This document shows positions 50,075 through 59,100 of a stretch of DNA of 64,000 bases, piece by piece (the first letter of the stretch is position 1; every line of letters begins with the position of its first letter). This stretch comes from Lancefieldella parvula_C (lineage in GTDB: Bacteria; Actinomycetota; Coriobacteriia; Coriobacteriales; Atopobiaceae), in assembly GCF_000758945.1 (NCBI RefSeq), contig NZ_JRND01000004.1:1-64000 (forward strand), written 5' to 3'. The notes under the pieces were generated by a model. That model had not been told where the DNA came from. It worked only from the letters and a program-made list of their open reading frames with translations, and searched no databases. The position numbers and the translations under genes are program-made.

Positions 50075-51478
50075 CTAGTTACCAGACTTTGAAGAGCTGG
50101 AGGAACTATTGGAGGAATTTGAGGAGTTAGATCCATTAGTTCCAGAGGTAGTTCCCGAGTTAGAACCGTTGGTACCAGAAGTTGTACCGGAGTTCTGATT
50201 GTTCTGGCTGACATACGAAGTGGTAACGCTTGCCACCTTCCAGCCAATACCATCACGAACAAGCTCAATGGTGTAGTCAACGTTTCCGCCGTTAGAAAGG
50301 CTGACAGAAGCGTTTACTGTTGAGTGAGTCATGCTCTGGTCAACACCGTTGATGGTGACAGCAGAGCTTGATGGCAGGCTGTTAGAAATCTGCTGAAGCG
50401 TGGTGCTAGAAACAGAACTAGAGACATAGCGACCAATATCAGTGCCCTGTGCTTTAGCGTTGAAAATATCCTGAACAACAGACTGCTGGGTTGGCCATCC
50501 ATAGCCACGATAGTAAGCATAACCAGCGCCACCAACAGCTAAGATAAGCAAAATAAGAATAGTGATAAAGACCTTAAGGCCGGTATGGCGATGCTTACGC
50601 CTAATCTTCTTGTCCTTCTTATCCTGCTCAATAATCTCCTGCTCAGTAATCTGGAAGAAGCCAGTATCTTCTGCAGAAGGAATGAGCTCGCCGGACATAC
50701 CTGTAGGATCCAGTGGATCATAGGCACCATAGCCAGCTGCCTGAAGGAAGGCATCAGTCTCAGATGGCTTGCCAGAAGTCATTGCAGTAATAGCCCTGCG
50801 AGCTGCATCAAAGGCAGACTGCTGCTGATTAGACAGAGCAAAGCTGCCGTCTGCAGTAGCGTGAGTGAAAGCATCAACTGCCTCAGACATGCGATTTGCT
50901 GCAACGTATGCAAGACCAAGATCTGCATAAATCTTATTGGAATTATCCAGAGGATTAGCAAAATCAAGAGCGGTACGATATGCCTCAACAGCATCAACAG
51001 GCCTGTTCAGACCCATGAAGCATGCGCCTAGGCTGCAAAGCGCTGATGAAGGATTAGGGTTCTTCTCGTCAACTGCAGCGTTTCTGTAAGCAATACCGGC
51101 GTTGCGAATATCACCAATCTTCTCGTATGCAGAACCAAGAGCAAGCTGTGCCTTATAAGGAGTTGCATAAGAGGCGTCCTGGACAGCGTTAGTAAGGGCA
51201 GCAATAGCCTCCTGTACCCTACCAGCAGCCAGAAGTGCGCGACCCTGATTAGTAGAGAGAGCGCCAACCTTGCCGTAGGAAGCGTCAGCAAGAGCGGACT
51301 TGTAAGCAGAAGCTGCGGAATCAAACTGTCCAAGCTTCATATAAGCGTTTCCAAGAAGGTGGTCAATCTGACCGTTTACCTCGCCTGGCTCTTTAGCCAC
51401 ATCAAACTGACTGATAGCTACAAACCAGTCGCCCTGATCATATGCAGATTTACCTAACTCAAATGCCTGTTGATTCAC
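50075..51478 (-). CDS. TPR-repeat membrane protein with Ser/Asn-rich tail
   Basis: 467 residues from GTG 51478, which has GGAGG 5 bases upstream; the frame to 51550 would overlap the cyclophilin gene. Residues about 5-235 hold five to six TPR units ('ALGSAYEKIGDIRNAGIAYRNAA' type). A basic stretch KKDKKIRRKHRHTG precedes one membrane helix ('VFITILILLILAVGGAGYAYY'), so the TPR part is cytosolic. A small extracellular domain of about 100 residues follows, ending in 'GTTSGTNGSNS' repeats. Between ppi and mreB. Likely a scaffold; unknown partner. Confidence 0.75.
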   Translation of the reverse strand: MNQQAFELGKSAYDQGDWFVAISQFDVAKEPGEVNGQIDHLLGNAYMKLGQFDSAASAYKSALADASYGKVGALSTNQGRALLAAGRVQEAIAALTNAVQDASYATPYKAQLALGSAYEKIGDIRNAGIAYRNAAVDEKNPNPSSALCSLGACFMGLNRPVDAVEAYRTALDFANPLDNSNKIYADLGLAYVAANRMSEAVDAFTHATADGSFALSNQQQSAFDAARRAITAMTSGKPSETDAFLQAAGYGAYDPLDPTGMSGELIPSAEDTGFFQITEQEIIEQDKKDKKIRRKHRHTGLKVFITILILLILAVGGAGYAYYRGYGWPTQQSVVQDIFNAKAQGTDIGRYVSSSVSSTTLQQISNSLPSSSAVTINGVDQSMTHSTVNASVSLSNGGNVDYTIELVRDGIGWKVASVTTSYVSQNNQNSGTTSGTNGSNSGTTSGTNGSNSSNSSNSSSSSSKSGN

Positions 51479-51509
51479 AATATCCTCCAAGAGTCTGTGC
51501 GACTTGGCT

Positions 51510-52049
51510 TTAAGCGTTTTCAATTCTAATGGAATTGACGACATCGCCAACCTTTAACTGGGAAATGACATCCATTCCCTCGATAGTTGTGCCAAATACG
51601 GTGTACCCAGAATCCAAGCCATGCTGTGGACCAAGACAGAAATAGAACTGAGAACCTGCGGAGTTTGGATCTTGAGAACGAGCCATAGCAAGAGCACCGT
51701 CAACGTGGGAGTTGTTAGGATTTGTGGTGAACTCCTCTTTGATGCGATAACCAGGACCACCGGTACCAGGAATTCCGTCAGGACCAGGGTTACCAAAAAT
51801 AACGTCCTCAACACTCATCTCGCGAGTGTTTGGGTCTCCGCCCTGAAGAACAAAGCCAGGGACAAGACGGTGGAACTTGGTATCGTCATAGAAGCCAGAC
51901 TCTGCAAGCTCGCAGAAGTTTGCCACATGAATAGGTGCGCCCTTACCGTCAAGCTGAACCTTAATGATTCCCTTGTTGGTATCAAAGACGGCGACCTCAG
52001 TACCAGTAACCTGGCGCACTGGTGTATACAATGGATCAAGTCCAAACAT
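51510..52049 (-). CDS. Peptidyl-prolyl cis-trans isomerase (cyclophilin type)
   Basis: 179 residues. Cyclophilin core: 'TNKGIIKVQL', 'FHRLVPGFVLQGGDP' (catalytic Arg), 'GALAMARSQDPNSAGSQFYFCLG' and 'YTVFGTTIEGMDVISQL'. No signal peptide, so cytosolic. GGAGGAATT directly before the ATG. It has its own promoter and is followed by the TPR gene after 31 bases. Confidence 0.95.
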   Translation of the reverse strand: MFGLDPLYTPVRQVTGTEVAVFDTNKGIIKVQLDGKGAPIHVANFCELAESGFYDDTKFHRLVPGFVLQGGDPNTREMSVEDVIFGNPGPDGIPGTGGPGYRIKEEFTTNPNNSHVDGALAMARSQDPNSAGSQFYFCLGPQHGLDSGYTVFGTTIEGMDVISQLKVGDVVNSIRIENA

Positions 52050-52133
52050 AATTCCTCCAAGCTTCTTTACATCTAAGAGAAGAAAAAACGCGAGAAACCC
52101 TTAGTAATAAAGAACTTCTTTTCTAACCTAATT

Positions 52134-52180
52134 ATTTTACCAGTATGATGAGATTTTTGAAATTAAAGCAGCTGAACGGT
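52134..52180 (-). promoter_or_regulatory. Promoter of the cyclophilin gene with upstream ACCGTTCA
   Basis: Minus-strand TTTCAA, 17-base spacer, extended -10 TGG-TAAAAT (-10 hexamer 52139-52134). ACCGTTCA (52180-52173) starts 41 bases upstream of the -10. Confidence 0.6.
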
Positions 52181-52186
52181 AGAGAT

Positions 52187-53308
52187 TTACTGCTTTTGTG
52201 GCTTCCAATTCACGTAATTTTCATCAAAAAGTTTCTGGTATGAGCTGGAGCCACTGGAGTCTCTGATGTTATCAACTGGCGCCAAGATGTTGTCTTTGTC
52301 CTGAGAAGGATTGTTAGAAGCAACTGAGCGCTTCCATCCATCACTTAAAGCGTCAGAACGATTACGAAGCCAGTTGCCAAGCTTAGTAAGATTTTCAATG
52401 GTCTGACGATAGTTTCCATTGGAGTCATCAAGGCTTGAAAGGTCAGAGATAACATTACTGATATCCAGCGATATCTGCTCTGCTTCCTGCTGGGCATCAG
52501 CGCGCTCTTGATCAGAGCCAGTAATAGCAAGCTGATCAAAGGTTTTCTCGTTATCATCAAGGCGCTTTGAGAGATCTCCCAGCTTCTGATAATCGCTATC
52601 AAGTGCATCAAAAACAGCATCTGAACTTGTGTTTTGCTGAGTTGCACTAGTGTCTTGTCCCGTTAGATGCGTAACGGGAGTGGTAGTAGGAGTAGATGAG
52701 ACTGGAGCCTCAACCTTTGCGCGATTATCGGTTGCCTGAGGGTCCCACGGGTGCGTAATGATAAAGATTGCAGCTACTACCAGCGTTGTGACAAGAAGTG
52801 CTGAGAGCAGAATAACGCGTGTGCGAGGGATTCCTTCTGCCTCAGGAAGGTTCTCTTTTGAAGGCTCGGAAGGAATTGCAGACTCAAAACGAGGAGCTGG
52901 TCTACGACTTACTGAGGCAAACGCGCTGGTAGCATCTGGGTCAGCGTTGTCGGCTGGCATTTGCTGCAAAACAGTGGGATCTGCTGCAGCAGAAGATGAT
53001 GCATGAGGGTCTGCATCTGCGAGTGGATCGTGTTTCTCGCCAGGTGCTGGAGCGGCATCAATCTCTGGGAGCGAGATGTTGCGCGTAGGCCTGATGGCTC
53101 GCGCGGGACGAGCAGCAGGCGCTGCCTGTGGCAGAGGAAGGCCACACTTGGGGCAGCTTTCTGCAGCAGCACCAACTAAGGCGCCACAATGAGGGCACCA
53201 CTCAGCTTGAGTAACAGGAATCCTTTGAGTCAAACTTAGATCAATCTGACAATGAGGGCAGGTTAAAGCCCCTTCATCGACCTCAGATCCACAGTTTGGA
53301 CAACGCAT
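52187..53308 (-). CDS. Zinc-ribbon membrane protein, unknown function
   Basis: 373 residues. Two N-terminal zinc ribbons: 'CPNCGSEVDEGALTCPHC' and 'CPHCGALVGAAAESCPKCG'. A disordered Pro/Ala-rich stretch (about 55-165) leads to one helix ('VILLSALLVTTLVVAAIFII') and an extracellular part of about 180 residues predicted helical ('YQKLGDLSKRLDDNEKTFDQLAI'). Topology: ribbons inside, helical part outside. Resembles actinobacterial zinc-ribbon sensor-like proteins only in layout. It lies 33 bases after the P-type ATPase gene, so probably co-transcribed. Confidence 0.7.
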   Translation of the reverse strand: MRCPNCGSEVDEGALTCPHCQIDLSLTQRIPVTQAEWCPHCGALVGAAAESCPKCGLPLPQAAPAARPARAIRPTRNISLPEIDAAPAPGEKHDPLADADPHASSSAAADPTVLQQMPADNADPDATSAFASVSRRPAPRFESAIPSEPSKENLPEAEGIPRTRVILLSALLVTTLVVAAIFIITHPWDPQATDNRAKVEAPVSSTPTTTPVTHLTGQDTSATQQNTSSDAVFDALDSDYQKLGDLSKRLDDNEKTFDQLAITGSDQERADAQQEAEQISLDISNVISDLSSLDDSNGNYRQTIENLTKLGNWLRNRSDALSDGWKRSVASNNPSQDKDNILAPVDNIRDSSGSSSYQKLFDENYVNWKPQKQ

Positions 53309-53341
53309 ACACCCTCCACAACTCTTTGCTTGTGCTTCAGT

Positions 53342-55786
53342 TTAATCGTTTATATCAGCAGAAGAGCTATAAGTTGACTTTCCTCCCATTAATCTCACAA
53401 CCAGGTCAAAGAATCGATCTTTTGCATAGTTGTGAATGTAACGTTCGGAAATTCTGTTGAAGATAATAACGGAAATCACCAAACAAATTGCCAAGTACGG
53501 CAAGATGCGTGGGGTGAGAGGTGCAATACGGAAGAAGTCCTGCGCTACCGTGCATCCGCCAACCACAATGGCAATGCATACAACAAGAAGTGCAACGCGG
53601 AGCTTGGTGAGAGGCAAAGAAATTCTTCTGAGCAGCGCAAAACCAACTGTTGCGGTGGTGATAAGCGCCATCGTAGACACCTGAGACAGGTTCAACTTAA
53701 ACAGATGACCTGCAGTCATAAGAAGCGCGAGCGTGATAGTTACCGCAATAGAAGCAGGTAGTGACTTACGCAAAATGTTGACCAGGAAGTTGCCCTTTAC
53801 GCGATCGTGATTTGGCTCAAGCGCCAACACAAACGATGGCAGGCCAACGGTTGCAAATGAAAGCAGCGACATCTGAACAGGAATAAAGGGGTATGGTGGC
53901 GCAATAATGCAATAGAGCGCTAAAGCCGCAGTATAAACCGTCTTTACAAGAATGAGCGCAGCAGATCGCTGAAGATTGTTAATAGAACGCCTACCTTCGG
54001 CAACAACTTCTGGCATATGGGCAAAGTCGTTATCTGCCAGAACAATCTCTGCAACGTTTCTAGCTGCAGCAGAACCAGAAGCAACAGAAATAGAACAGTC
54101 CGACTGCCTCAGCGCCAAGATATCATTGACGCCGTCGCCGGTCATGGCAACGGTGTGACCATGATTCTGGAGTGCAATTACAAGCTCACGCTTCTGTTCT
54201 GGCGTAACGCGACCAAATACGTGGTACTTCTCGACAGCTGCAGCAATATCTGCCTCTGTGTGTAGTGTGGTTGCATCTACCCAGCCGTCGGCATAAGGGA
54301 CTCCCGCTCGCTCAGCAATAGCGGAGACAGTACGAGGGTCATCGCCCGAAATAACGCGCAGGTCAACACCTTGTTCAAGAAAGTATGCAATGGTTTGTGG
54401 GGCGGTCTCTCTAATCTGATCCCTAAGCACTACGTAACCTAGGAGCTGAGGAGTTCCCTCGAAGTTATCATTCTGGTCAAATCCATCAACGGTACAGGCA
54501 ACCAGCACGCGTTCAATGGACGCAAATGCATCGGACGATGCGATAACGTCCGCTGCCTCGGGACCAAGCACAAACTGAGCAGCACCGATAACAAATGCCT
54601 GTCCGTCCTCAGTGACGCAGCCAGAGTACTTTCTCTTGGAAGAAAACGCCACAACGCGAGAAGGACGTTTGCTTTGAATCCCCTGCTTGGACGCGTACGC
54701 AAGGATTGCCGTAGCCGTATCGTTAGCGTCATCTTTGTTTGCGCCGACAACGTTTACAGCCGCTTGCAGAGCACCCGCAGCCTCAGTAATTGGCGTAAAC
54801 GAAGCATCCAAAACACGAGCAACTTCCATGTTTCCCGTGGTGATAGTGCCCGTCTTGTCCAAACAAAGGGTATCTACGCGTGCCAGCGTTTCAATGCAGT
54901 ATTGCTGCTGAACCAAAACATTTTTCTGGCCAAGCCTAATGGTTGCAATAGCAAGAACCGAGCTGGTGAGAAGAACGAGTCCTTGAGGAATCATGCCAAT
55001 AACGGCAGCAATCATCGAAAGAAGCGCTTCATTTAAATCGGCGTTATCAATGAAATAGGTACGAACAAAAAGACCAATACCCAGCGGAATCAATGCAATG
55101 GAGCCTGCGCGAATAATCGACTTAATGGTGGTAAGAATCTCTGAGTTGATCTCTTTTACAAACTTAGCTTCTGCGTTAATACGCGCAGCATAGCCTTCCT
55201 GACCTACACGGCATACCCTACCAACAAGACCGCCCCTCTCGACAAAACTACCAGAGAGAAGCTCGTCTCCCGTGGTCTTTTGTACGGGCTCTGCCTCACC
55301 AGTTAGAAGGCTTTCATCAACGCTTACGTGCTCTGATACAAGAATACTGTCAGCAGGAATTTGATCGCCCGTCTTCAAGCGCACAAGATCGTCAATGACA
55401 AGCTGGTCAGGTTTGATGAAGGTATCTTTGCCATCACGGATGACACAAACACTCTGAGCCGTCATAAGAGATAGTCGGTCAATCATGCGTTTTGCACGAA
55501 TCTCTTGCACAATGCCAATGACCAGGTTTGCAAGAACTACGCTCATGAAAAGCGCATTTCTGTACTGTCCCGTTACAACAACAAGGAGCGCCATCAAAAC
55601 ATTAACTATGTTAAAGAGCGTAAGGCTGTGCTCTGCAATGATCTGAGCAATAGATTTAGTTTTGACGTCTGTATTAGTATTAACTTTACCTGCAGAAACT
55701 CTTTCTGCAACTTCTTTTGATGTCAGACCTTCATACGTTTCTTCTAAACGTACACTCTTCTTACCTTCAGTACCCTGCAATGACAT
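53342..55786 (-). CDS. Cation-translocating P-type ATPase (CtpE-like)
   Basis: 814 residues. Phosphorylation site 'CLDKTGTITTG', actuator 'LLTGEAEPV', hinge 'TGDGVNDILALRQSDCSI'. About ten helices. The last helices ('YPFIPVQMSLLSFATVGLPSFVLALEPN') match the CtpE-type group, one of whose members in mycobacteria transports calcium. There is no N-terminal heavy-metal domain or CPC motif, so copper and zinc transport are unlikely. Ion specificity is inferred weakly. First gene of the pair with the zinc-ribbon protein; a tRNA-Arg lies upstream. Confidence 0.88.
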   Translation of the reverse strand: MSLQGTEGKKSVRLEETYEGLTSKEVAERVSAGKVNTNTDVKTKSIAQIIAEHSLTLFNIVNVLMALLVVVTGQYRNALFMSVVLANLVIGIVQEIRAKRMIDRLSLMTAQSVCVIRDGKDTFIKPDQLVIDDLVRLKTGDQIPADSILVSEHVSVDESLLTGEAEPVQKTTGDELLSGSFVERGGLVGRVCRVGQEGYAARINAEAKFVKEINSEILTTIKSIIRAGSIALIPLGIGLFVRTYFIDNADLNEALLSMIAAVIGMIPQGLVLLTSSVLAIATIRLGQKNVLVQQQYCIETLARVDTLCLDKTGTITTGNMEVARVLDASFTPITEAAGALQAAVNVVGANKDDANDTATAILAYASKQGIQSKRPSRVVAFSSKRKYSGCVTEDGQAFVIGAAQFVLGPEAADVIASSDAFASIERVLVACTVDGFDQNDNFEGTPQLLGYVVLRDQIRETAPQTIAYFLEQGVDLRVISGDDPRTVSAIAERAGVPYADGWVDATTLHTEADIAAAVEKYHVFGRVTPEQKRELVIALQNHGHTVAMTGDGVNDILALRQSDCSISVASGSAAARNVAEIVLADNDFAHMPEVVAEGRRSINNLQRSAALILVKTVYTAALALYCIIAPPYPFIPVQMSLLSFATVGLPSFVLALEPNHDRVKGNFLVNILRKSLPASIAVTITLALLMTAGHLFKLNLSQVSTMALITTATVGFALLRRISLPLTKLRVALLVVCIAIVVGGCTVAQDFFRIAPLTPRILPYLAICLVISVIIFNRISERYIHNYAKDRFFDLVVRLMGGKSTYSSSADIND

Positions 55787-55826
55787 ATAAACAATCTCCA
55801 GTCAGTGATGGCCGGTTTTTTGCACG

Positions 55827-55903
55827 TGGTGACCCCGGTGGGTTTCGAACCCACGACCTTTTGCTCCGGAGGCAAACGCTCTAATCCACTGAGCTACGGA
55901 GTC
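55827..55903 (-). tRNA. tRNA-Arg (anticodon CCG)
   Basis: The reverse strand starts GACTCCGTAGCTCAGTGG. The acceptor GACTCCG pairs with CGGGGTC with one U-G pair. The anticodon stem TTTGC/GCAAA encloses CTCCGGA, giving CCG (reads CGG). T-arm GGTTCGAAACC; CCA encoded. Confidence 0.95.
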
Positions 55904-56014
55904 ATGGTGCATAAGTATACCCCAGCCTACTTACTGCCTTTTGTAACGGTTTGCGTAATTTTCTTCTGGTATTTTCCCATGCTAAAATGAATTCAACCAG
56001 CAAATGAGGAGCTC

Positions 56015-57094
56015 ATGAATACTATTTCCGTTGACCTAACATCCGACTCATATCAAATTCATGTAGGGCATCACCTGCTTACGCAGGCTGGTAAGCTCAT
56101 TCGTTCCTGCACCTCAGGGTCAAAGATTCTTGTGGTCACTCATCCAGATTTGAACAAGCTCTTTGGCTCTGAGCTTCTTACCTCGTTGGAGTCAGCTGGC
56201 TACTCCGTTACAACCGCCACAGTGTCCACAGGTGAGCACGCAAAATCATTTGAGTCGTATCAAAAGCTGGTAAGCGTCCTTGCAGAAAACCGTTTTACGC
56301 GAGAAGACATTGTTGTGGCATTTGGCGGAGGTGTTATTGGTGATCTTGCGGGATTTGTTGCAGCAACCTACATGCGAGGTTGTGCGCTCGTACACATCCC
56401 CACCTCTCTTTTAGCGATGATTGACTCCTCAATTGGTGGAAAAACTGCTATTGACCTACCGTTTGGGAAAAATCTGGTTGGAGCCTTCTATAATCCCAAG
56501 GCCGTTATTGTTGACCTTGAACTGCTGAACTCTATTCCGACTCCCCTCTTACAAGATAGCTGCGGAGAGCTTATTAAATATGGCGTTCTTTCTGGACATG
56601 AGCTCTTCAATAAAATCTCTTTGGCGAGAAACCCTGTGCAGGTCATCGACGTGACGCATAGACAAGAGCTCATTCAAGAGTGCATTGAAATAAAGAAGAC
56701 AATCGTTGAAGCAGACTTCAAAGAAGCAGGGTCTAGAAAATTGCTCAATCTGGGCCATACACTTGGCCATGCTATTGAGACGCTCAGCAACTTTGAACTT
56801 GGACACGGCTCCTGTGTGGCTGCTGGAACTTCCCTGTTGGCAAAAGCCTGTTCCAAGCTTGGTCTTTGTTCTGTTGAAGACGCAGAGAACATCGCCGCGC
56901 TCACTCAAGCTTATAACCTTCCTACCAGCACTTCATTTACTGTGGAAGAACTTTACAGCGCAGCACTTCATGACAAGAAAAGCCACGCAAATTCAATTGA
57001 TATGGCGCTTATCTATGGCATTGGTGATGTGCGTATTGAGCGCAAATCATTTGCAGAACTTAAACAGCTGATTGAGCTAGCAAAAGAAGACTAA
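56015..57094 (+). CDS. aroB: 3-dehydroquinate synthase
   Basis: Second shikimate step: DAHP to dehydroquinate; NAD+ and zinc. 359 residues: 'FGGGVIGDLAGFVAATYMRG', 'IPTSLLAMIDSSIGGKTAIDLPFGKNLVG', metal ligands 'GHTLGHAIE'. GAGGAGCTC directly before ATG. It converges with the KDPG aldolase, their stop codons overlapping by 4 bases. Separated from the rest of the aro block by that gene. Confidence 0.97.
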   Translation: MNTISVDLTSDSYQIHVGHHLLTQAGKLIRSCTSGSKILVVTHPDLNKLFGSELLTSLESAGYSVTTATVSTGEHAKSFESYQKLVSVLAENRFTREDIVVAFGGGVIGDLAGFVAATYMRGCALVHIPTSLLAMIDSSIGGKTAIDLPFGKNLVGAFYNPKAVIVDLELLNSIPTPLLQDSCGELIKYGVLSGHELFNKISLARNPVQVIDVTHRQELIQECIEIKKTIVEADFKEAGSRKLLNLGHTLGHAIETLSNFELGHGSCVAAGTSLLAKACSKLGLCSVEDAENIAALTQAYNLPTSTSFTVEELYSAALHDKKSHANSIDMALIYGIGDVRIERKSFAELKQLIELAKED

Positions 57095-57717
57095 CGTCCT
57101 AGACGCTCCAGCTCTTCTGCAAGCTTACGTACTGACTGTTTTAAGGCAGTCTTGTCTTCAGCTAGGATATCGTTTTTGTTGAAGATGCCGTTAGCAGTTC
57201 CTACATAGGCATAACCGCCAGCAAATACTTCAGCAAGATTATCTGTTGTAACGCCACCAACCGCCATAAGAGGCAAGTTTCCTAAAGGCTCACACACCTT
57301 TTTGGCGTATCCATAACTAACCTCATTTGCGGGGAATACTTTGACAATATCTGCACCAAGAGCAAATGCATGAGCAATCTCTGTTGGCGTAAACGCTCCC
57401 GGAACACTCAAAATCTCATGCTCTTTGCAGTAGTCAAACATCTCTTCAGAGAACAGTGTTGGTGCTAAAACAAACGTGGCGCCAGCTTTATGAGCCGTCT
57501 GAAGATCTTCAAGAGTAAGCACGGTACCAGCACCAATATTGATATCAGAACTATATTCACTGGACAGCTTCTGAATTAACGAAGCAGCTTCTGGAGTGTT
57601 CATGGTTACTTCAACGTTATGTACAGGAGAATCAACAAGAACCTCAACGACAGCTTTAACCTGATTGTACGTATAACCACGTAAAACCTGAGTTACGGCA
57701 CTAAAAGGCTTATTCAC
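57091..57717 (-). CDS. eda: KDPG/KHG aldolase
   Basis: Cleaves 2-keto-3-deoxy-6-phosphogluconate (or 4-hydroxy-2-oxoglutarate, or the galactonate analogue). 208 residues: catalytic Glu in 'NVEVTMNTPEA', 'IGAGTVLTLEDL', 'VLAPTLF' and Schiff-base Lys in 'DIVKVFPANEV', then 'MAVGGVTTDN'. GTG start with AAAGGAGGA. Divergent from aroA. Sugar-acid specificity cannot be told from sequence. Confidence 0.9.
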   Translation of the reverse strand: MNKPFSAVTQVLRGYTYNQVKAVVEVLVDSPVHNVEVTMNTPEAASLIQKLSSEYSSDINIGAGTVLTLEDLQTAHKAGATFVLAPTLFSEEMFDYCKEHEILSVPGAFTPTEIAHAFALGADIVKVFPANEVSYGYAKKVCEPLGNLPLMAVGGVTTDNLAEVFAGGYAYVGTANGIFNKNDILAEDKTALKQSVRKLAEELERLGR

Positions 57718-57819
57718 TTGCTTCCTCCTTTAATCTTCAAATAATTTTAACCATATCCTTCTCTGACACTCAACTGCGGTATTCTTACATCAAGCAATTA
57801 GTTACGGAGCGGGTGAAAA

Positions 57820-59100
57820 ATGGATGTTTCAATAACTCCTCATGATTTGTTTGGAACGGTAGAAGCCATCCCGTCAAAATCATGCGCTCATCGCGCGCTC
57901 ATCTGTGCTTCATTTGCAAACGGCACTACTAACATTACCTGTCCTTACATCTCAGAGGACATTCAAGTAACTGTTGATTGTCTTAAAGCTTTAGGCACCA
58001 CTATCGCTAGAACTAAACAGGGATTTAGAGTTGTTCCTGCAAAAGAGCAAAATCGCCCTCAAAACGTGCAAATTAACTGCAAAGAATCTGGCACCACGCT
58101 CAGGTTTTTACTCCCCCTTCTGGGCGCGCTAAACGTAACCGCCACAATTTCTGCAGAAGGAAGACTCTTTTCTCGACCCCTAGAGCCGCTTATCTCAGAA
58201 CTCTCTGCCCATGGTATGTCTTTTAGCTGGCAAGACGAGAAGACCTTTGAGGTTTCGGGTCAGCTTACTAATGGTTTATTTGAGCTACCAGGAGATATTT
58301 CTTCTCAATTTATTTCTGGACTTTTGCTGTCATTGCCTTTGTTAAACGAATCTTCAACACTACAGATTACAGGGTCCATCCAGTCAAAAGACTATCTGGC
58401 TATCACAGAGCACGTATTGAAAGACTTTGGTGTTACTACTGTATTTGATGTAAAGAATGCCACCTATGCCATTGAACCTCAACACTACGTTTGTCCAGGC
58501 GTTTATTCAATCGAAGGAGATTGGTCAAACGCTGCACCATGGCTTGCTGCAGGTGCAATTGGGCAAGGCGTAGAGGTCACAGGGCTCTCCATGCAAAGTG
58601 TCCAGGGAGATAGAGCTATCTTGGCCGCGTTATCGCTTGTGGGCGCACGTGTTTCTCGCCAGCAAAAAGGTGCAGCTTGTATGATAGATCACCTGCGACC
58701 GTTTACCATTTCTGTCTCCGAGGTGTGCGATCTTGCTCCGGTACTTGCTGCATTAGCTGCGTTTATCCCTGGAACAAGTAGGCTTACCAATATTCAGCGC
58801 CTTCATCTTAAAGAGTCCGACCGCGTTCAAAGTATCTGCAGCGTACTTAGGGCATTTGGTGTAACCGTTGAGCTCTCTGACGATCAAACGGAGCTTATTA
58901 TCACGGGAGGAAAACAGCCCGTCAGCTGCATTGTGGACTCGTGCAATGATCATCGCATGGTGATGATGGCAACTATTTTAGCTTCGTATGCAACGGGTCC
59001 TGTCATAATCACCCATGCCGAAGCAATCAATAAGTCGTATCCGTTCTTCTTTGAGCACTTCAAGCAGCTTGGTGGCGTCTGTCACAGTATGGAGTCATAA
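57820..59100 (+). CDS. aroA: 3-phosphoshikimate 1-carboxyvinyltransferase (EPSP synthase)
   Basis: Adds PEP to shikimate-3-phosphate. 426 residues, two inverse alpha/beta domains: 'SKSCAHRALICASFANG', 'CKESGTTLRFLLPL', 'GDISSQFISGLLLSLPL', 'HLKESDRVQ' and 'DHRMVMMATILAS'. GGAGCGGG upstream of ATG. The stop is followed directly by aroC. It reads CKESGTT at the PEP loop where many carry GNAGT, suggesting the class seen in some Gram-positives. Confidence 0.95.
   Translation: MDVSITPHDLFGTVEAIPSKSCAHRALICASFANGTTNITCPYISEDIQVTVDCLKALGTTIARTKQGFRVVPAKEQNRPQNVQINCKESGTTLRFLLPLLGALNVTATISAEGRLFSRPLEPLISELSAHGMSFSWQDEKTFEVSGQLTNGLFELPGDISSQFISGLLLSLPLLNESSTLQITGSIQSKDYLAITEHVLKDFGVTTVFDVKNATYAIEPQHYVCPGVYSIEGDWSNAAPWLAAGAIGQGVEVTGLSMQSVQGDRAILAALSLVGARVSRQQKGAACMIDHLRPFTISVSEVCDLAPVLAALAAFIPGTSRLTNIQRLHLKESDRVQSICSVLRAFGVTVELSDDQTELIITGGKQPVSCIVDSCNDHRMVMMATILASYATGPVIITHAEAINKSYPFFFEHFKQLGGVCHSMES

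Noticed and set aside
55795..55826. Possible terminator after tRNA-Arg
   Set aside because: The T-run is on the plus strand and no matching stem forms on the minus transcript.
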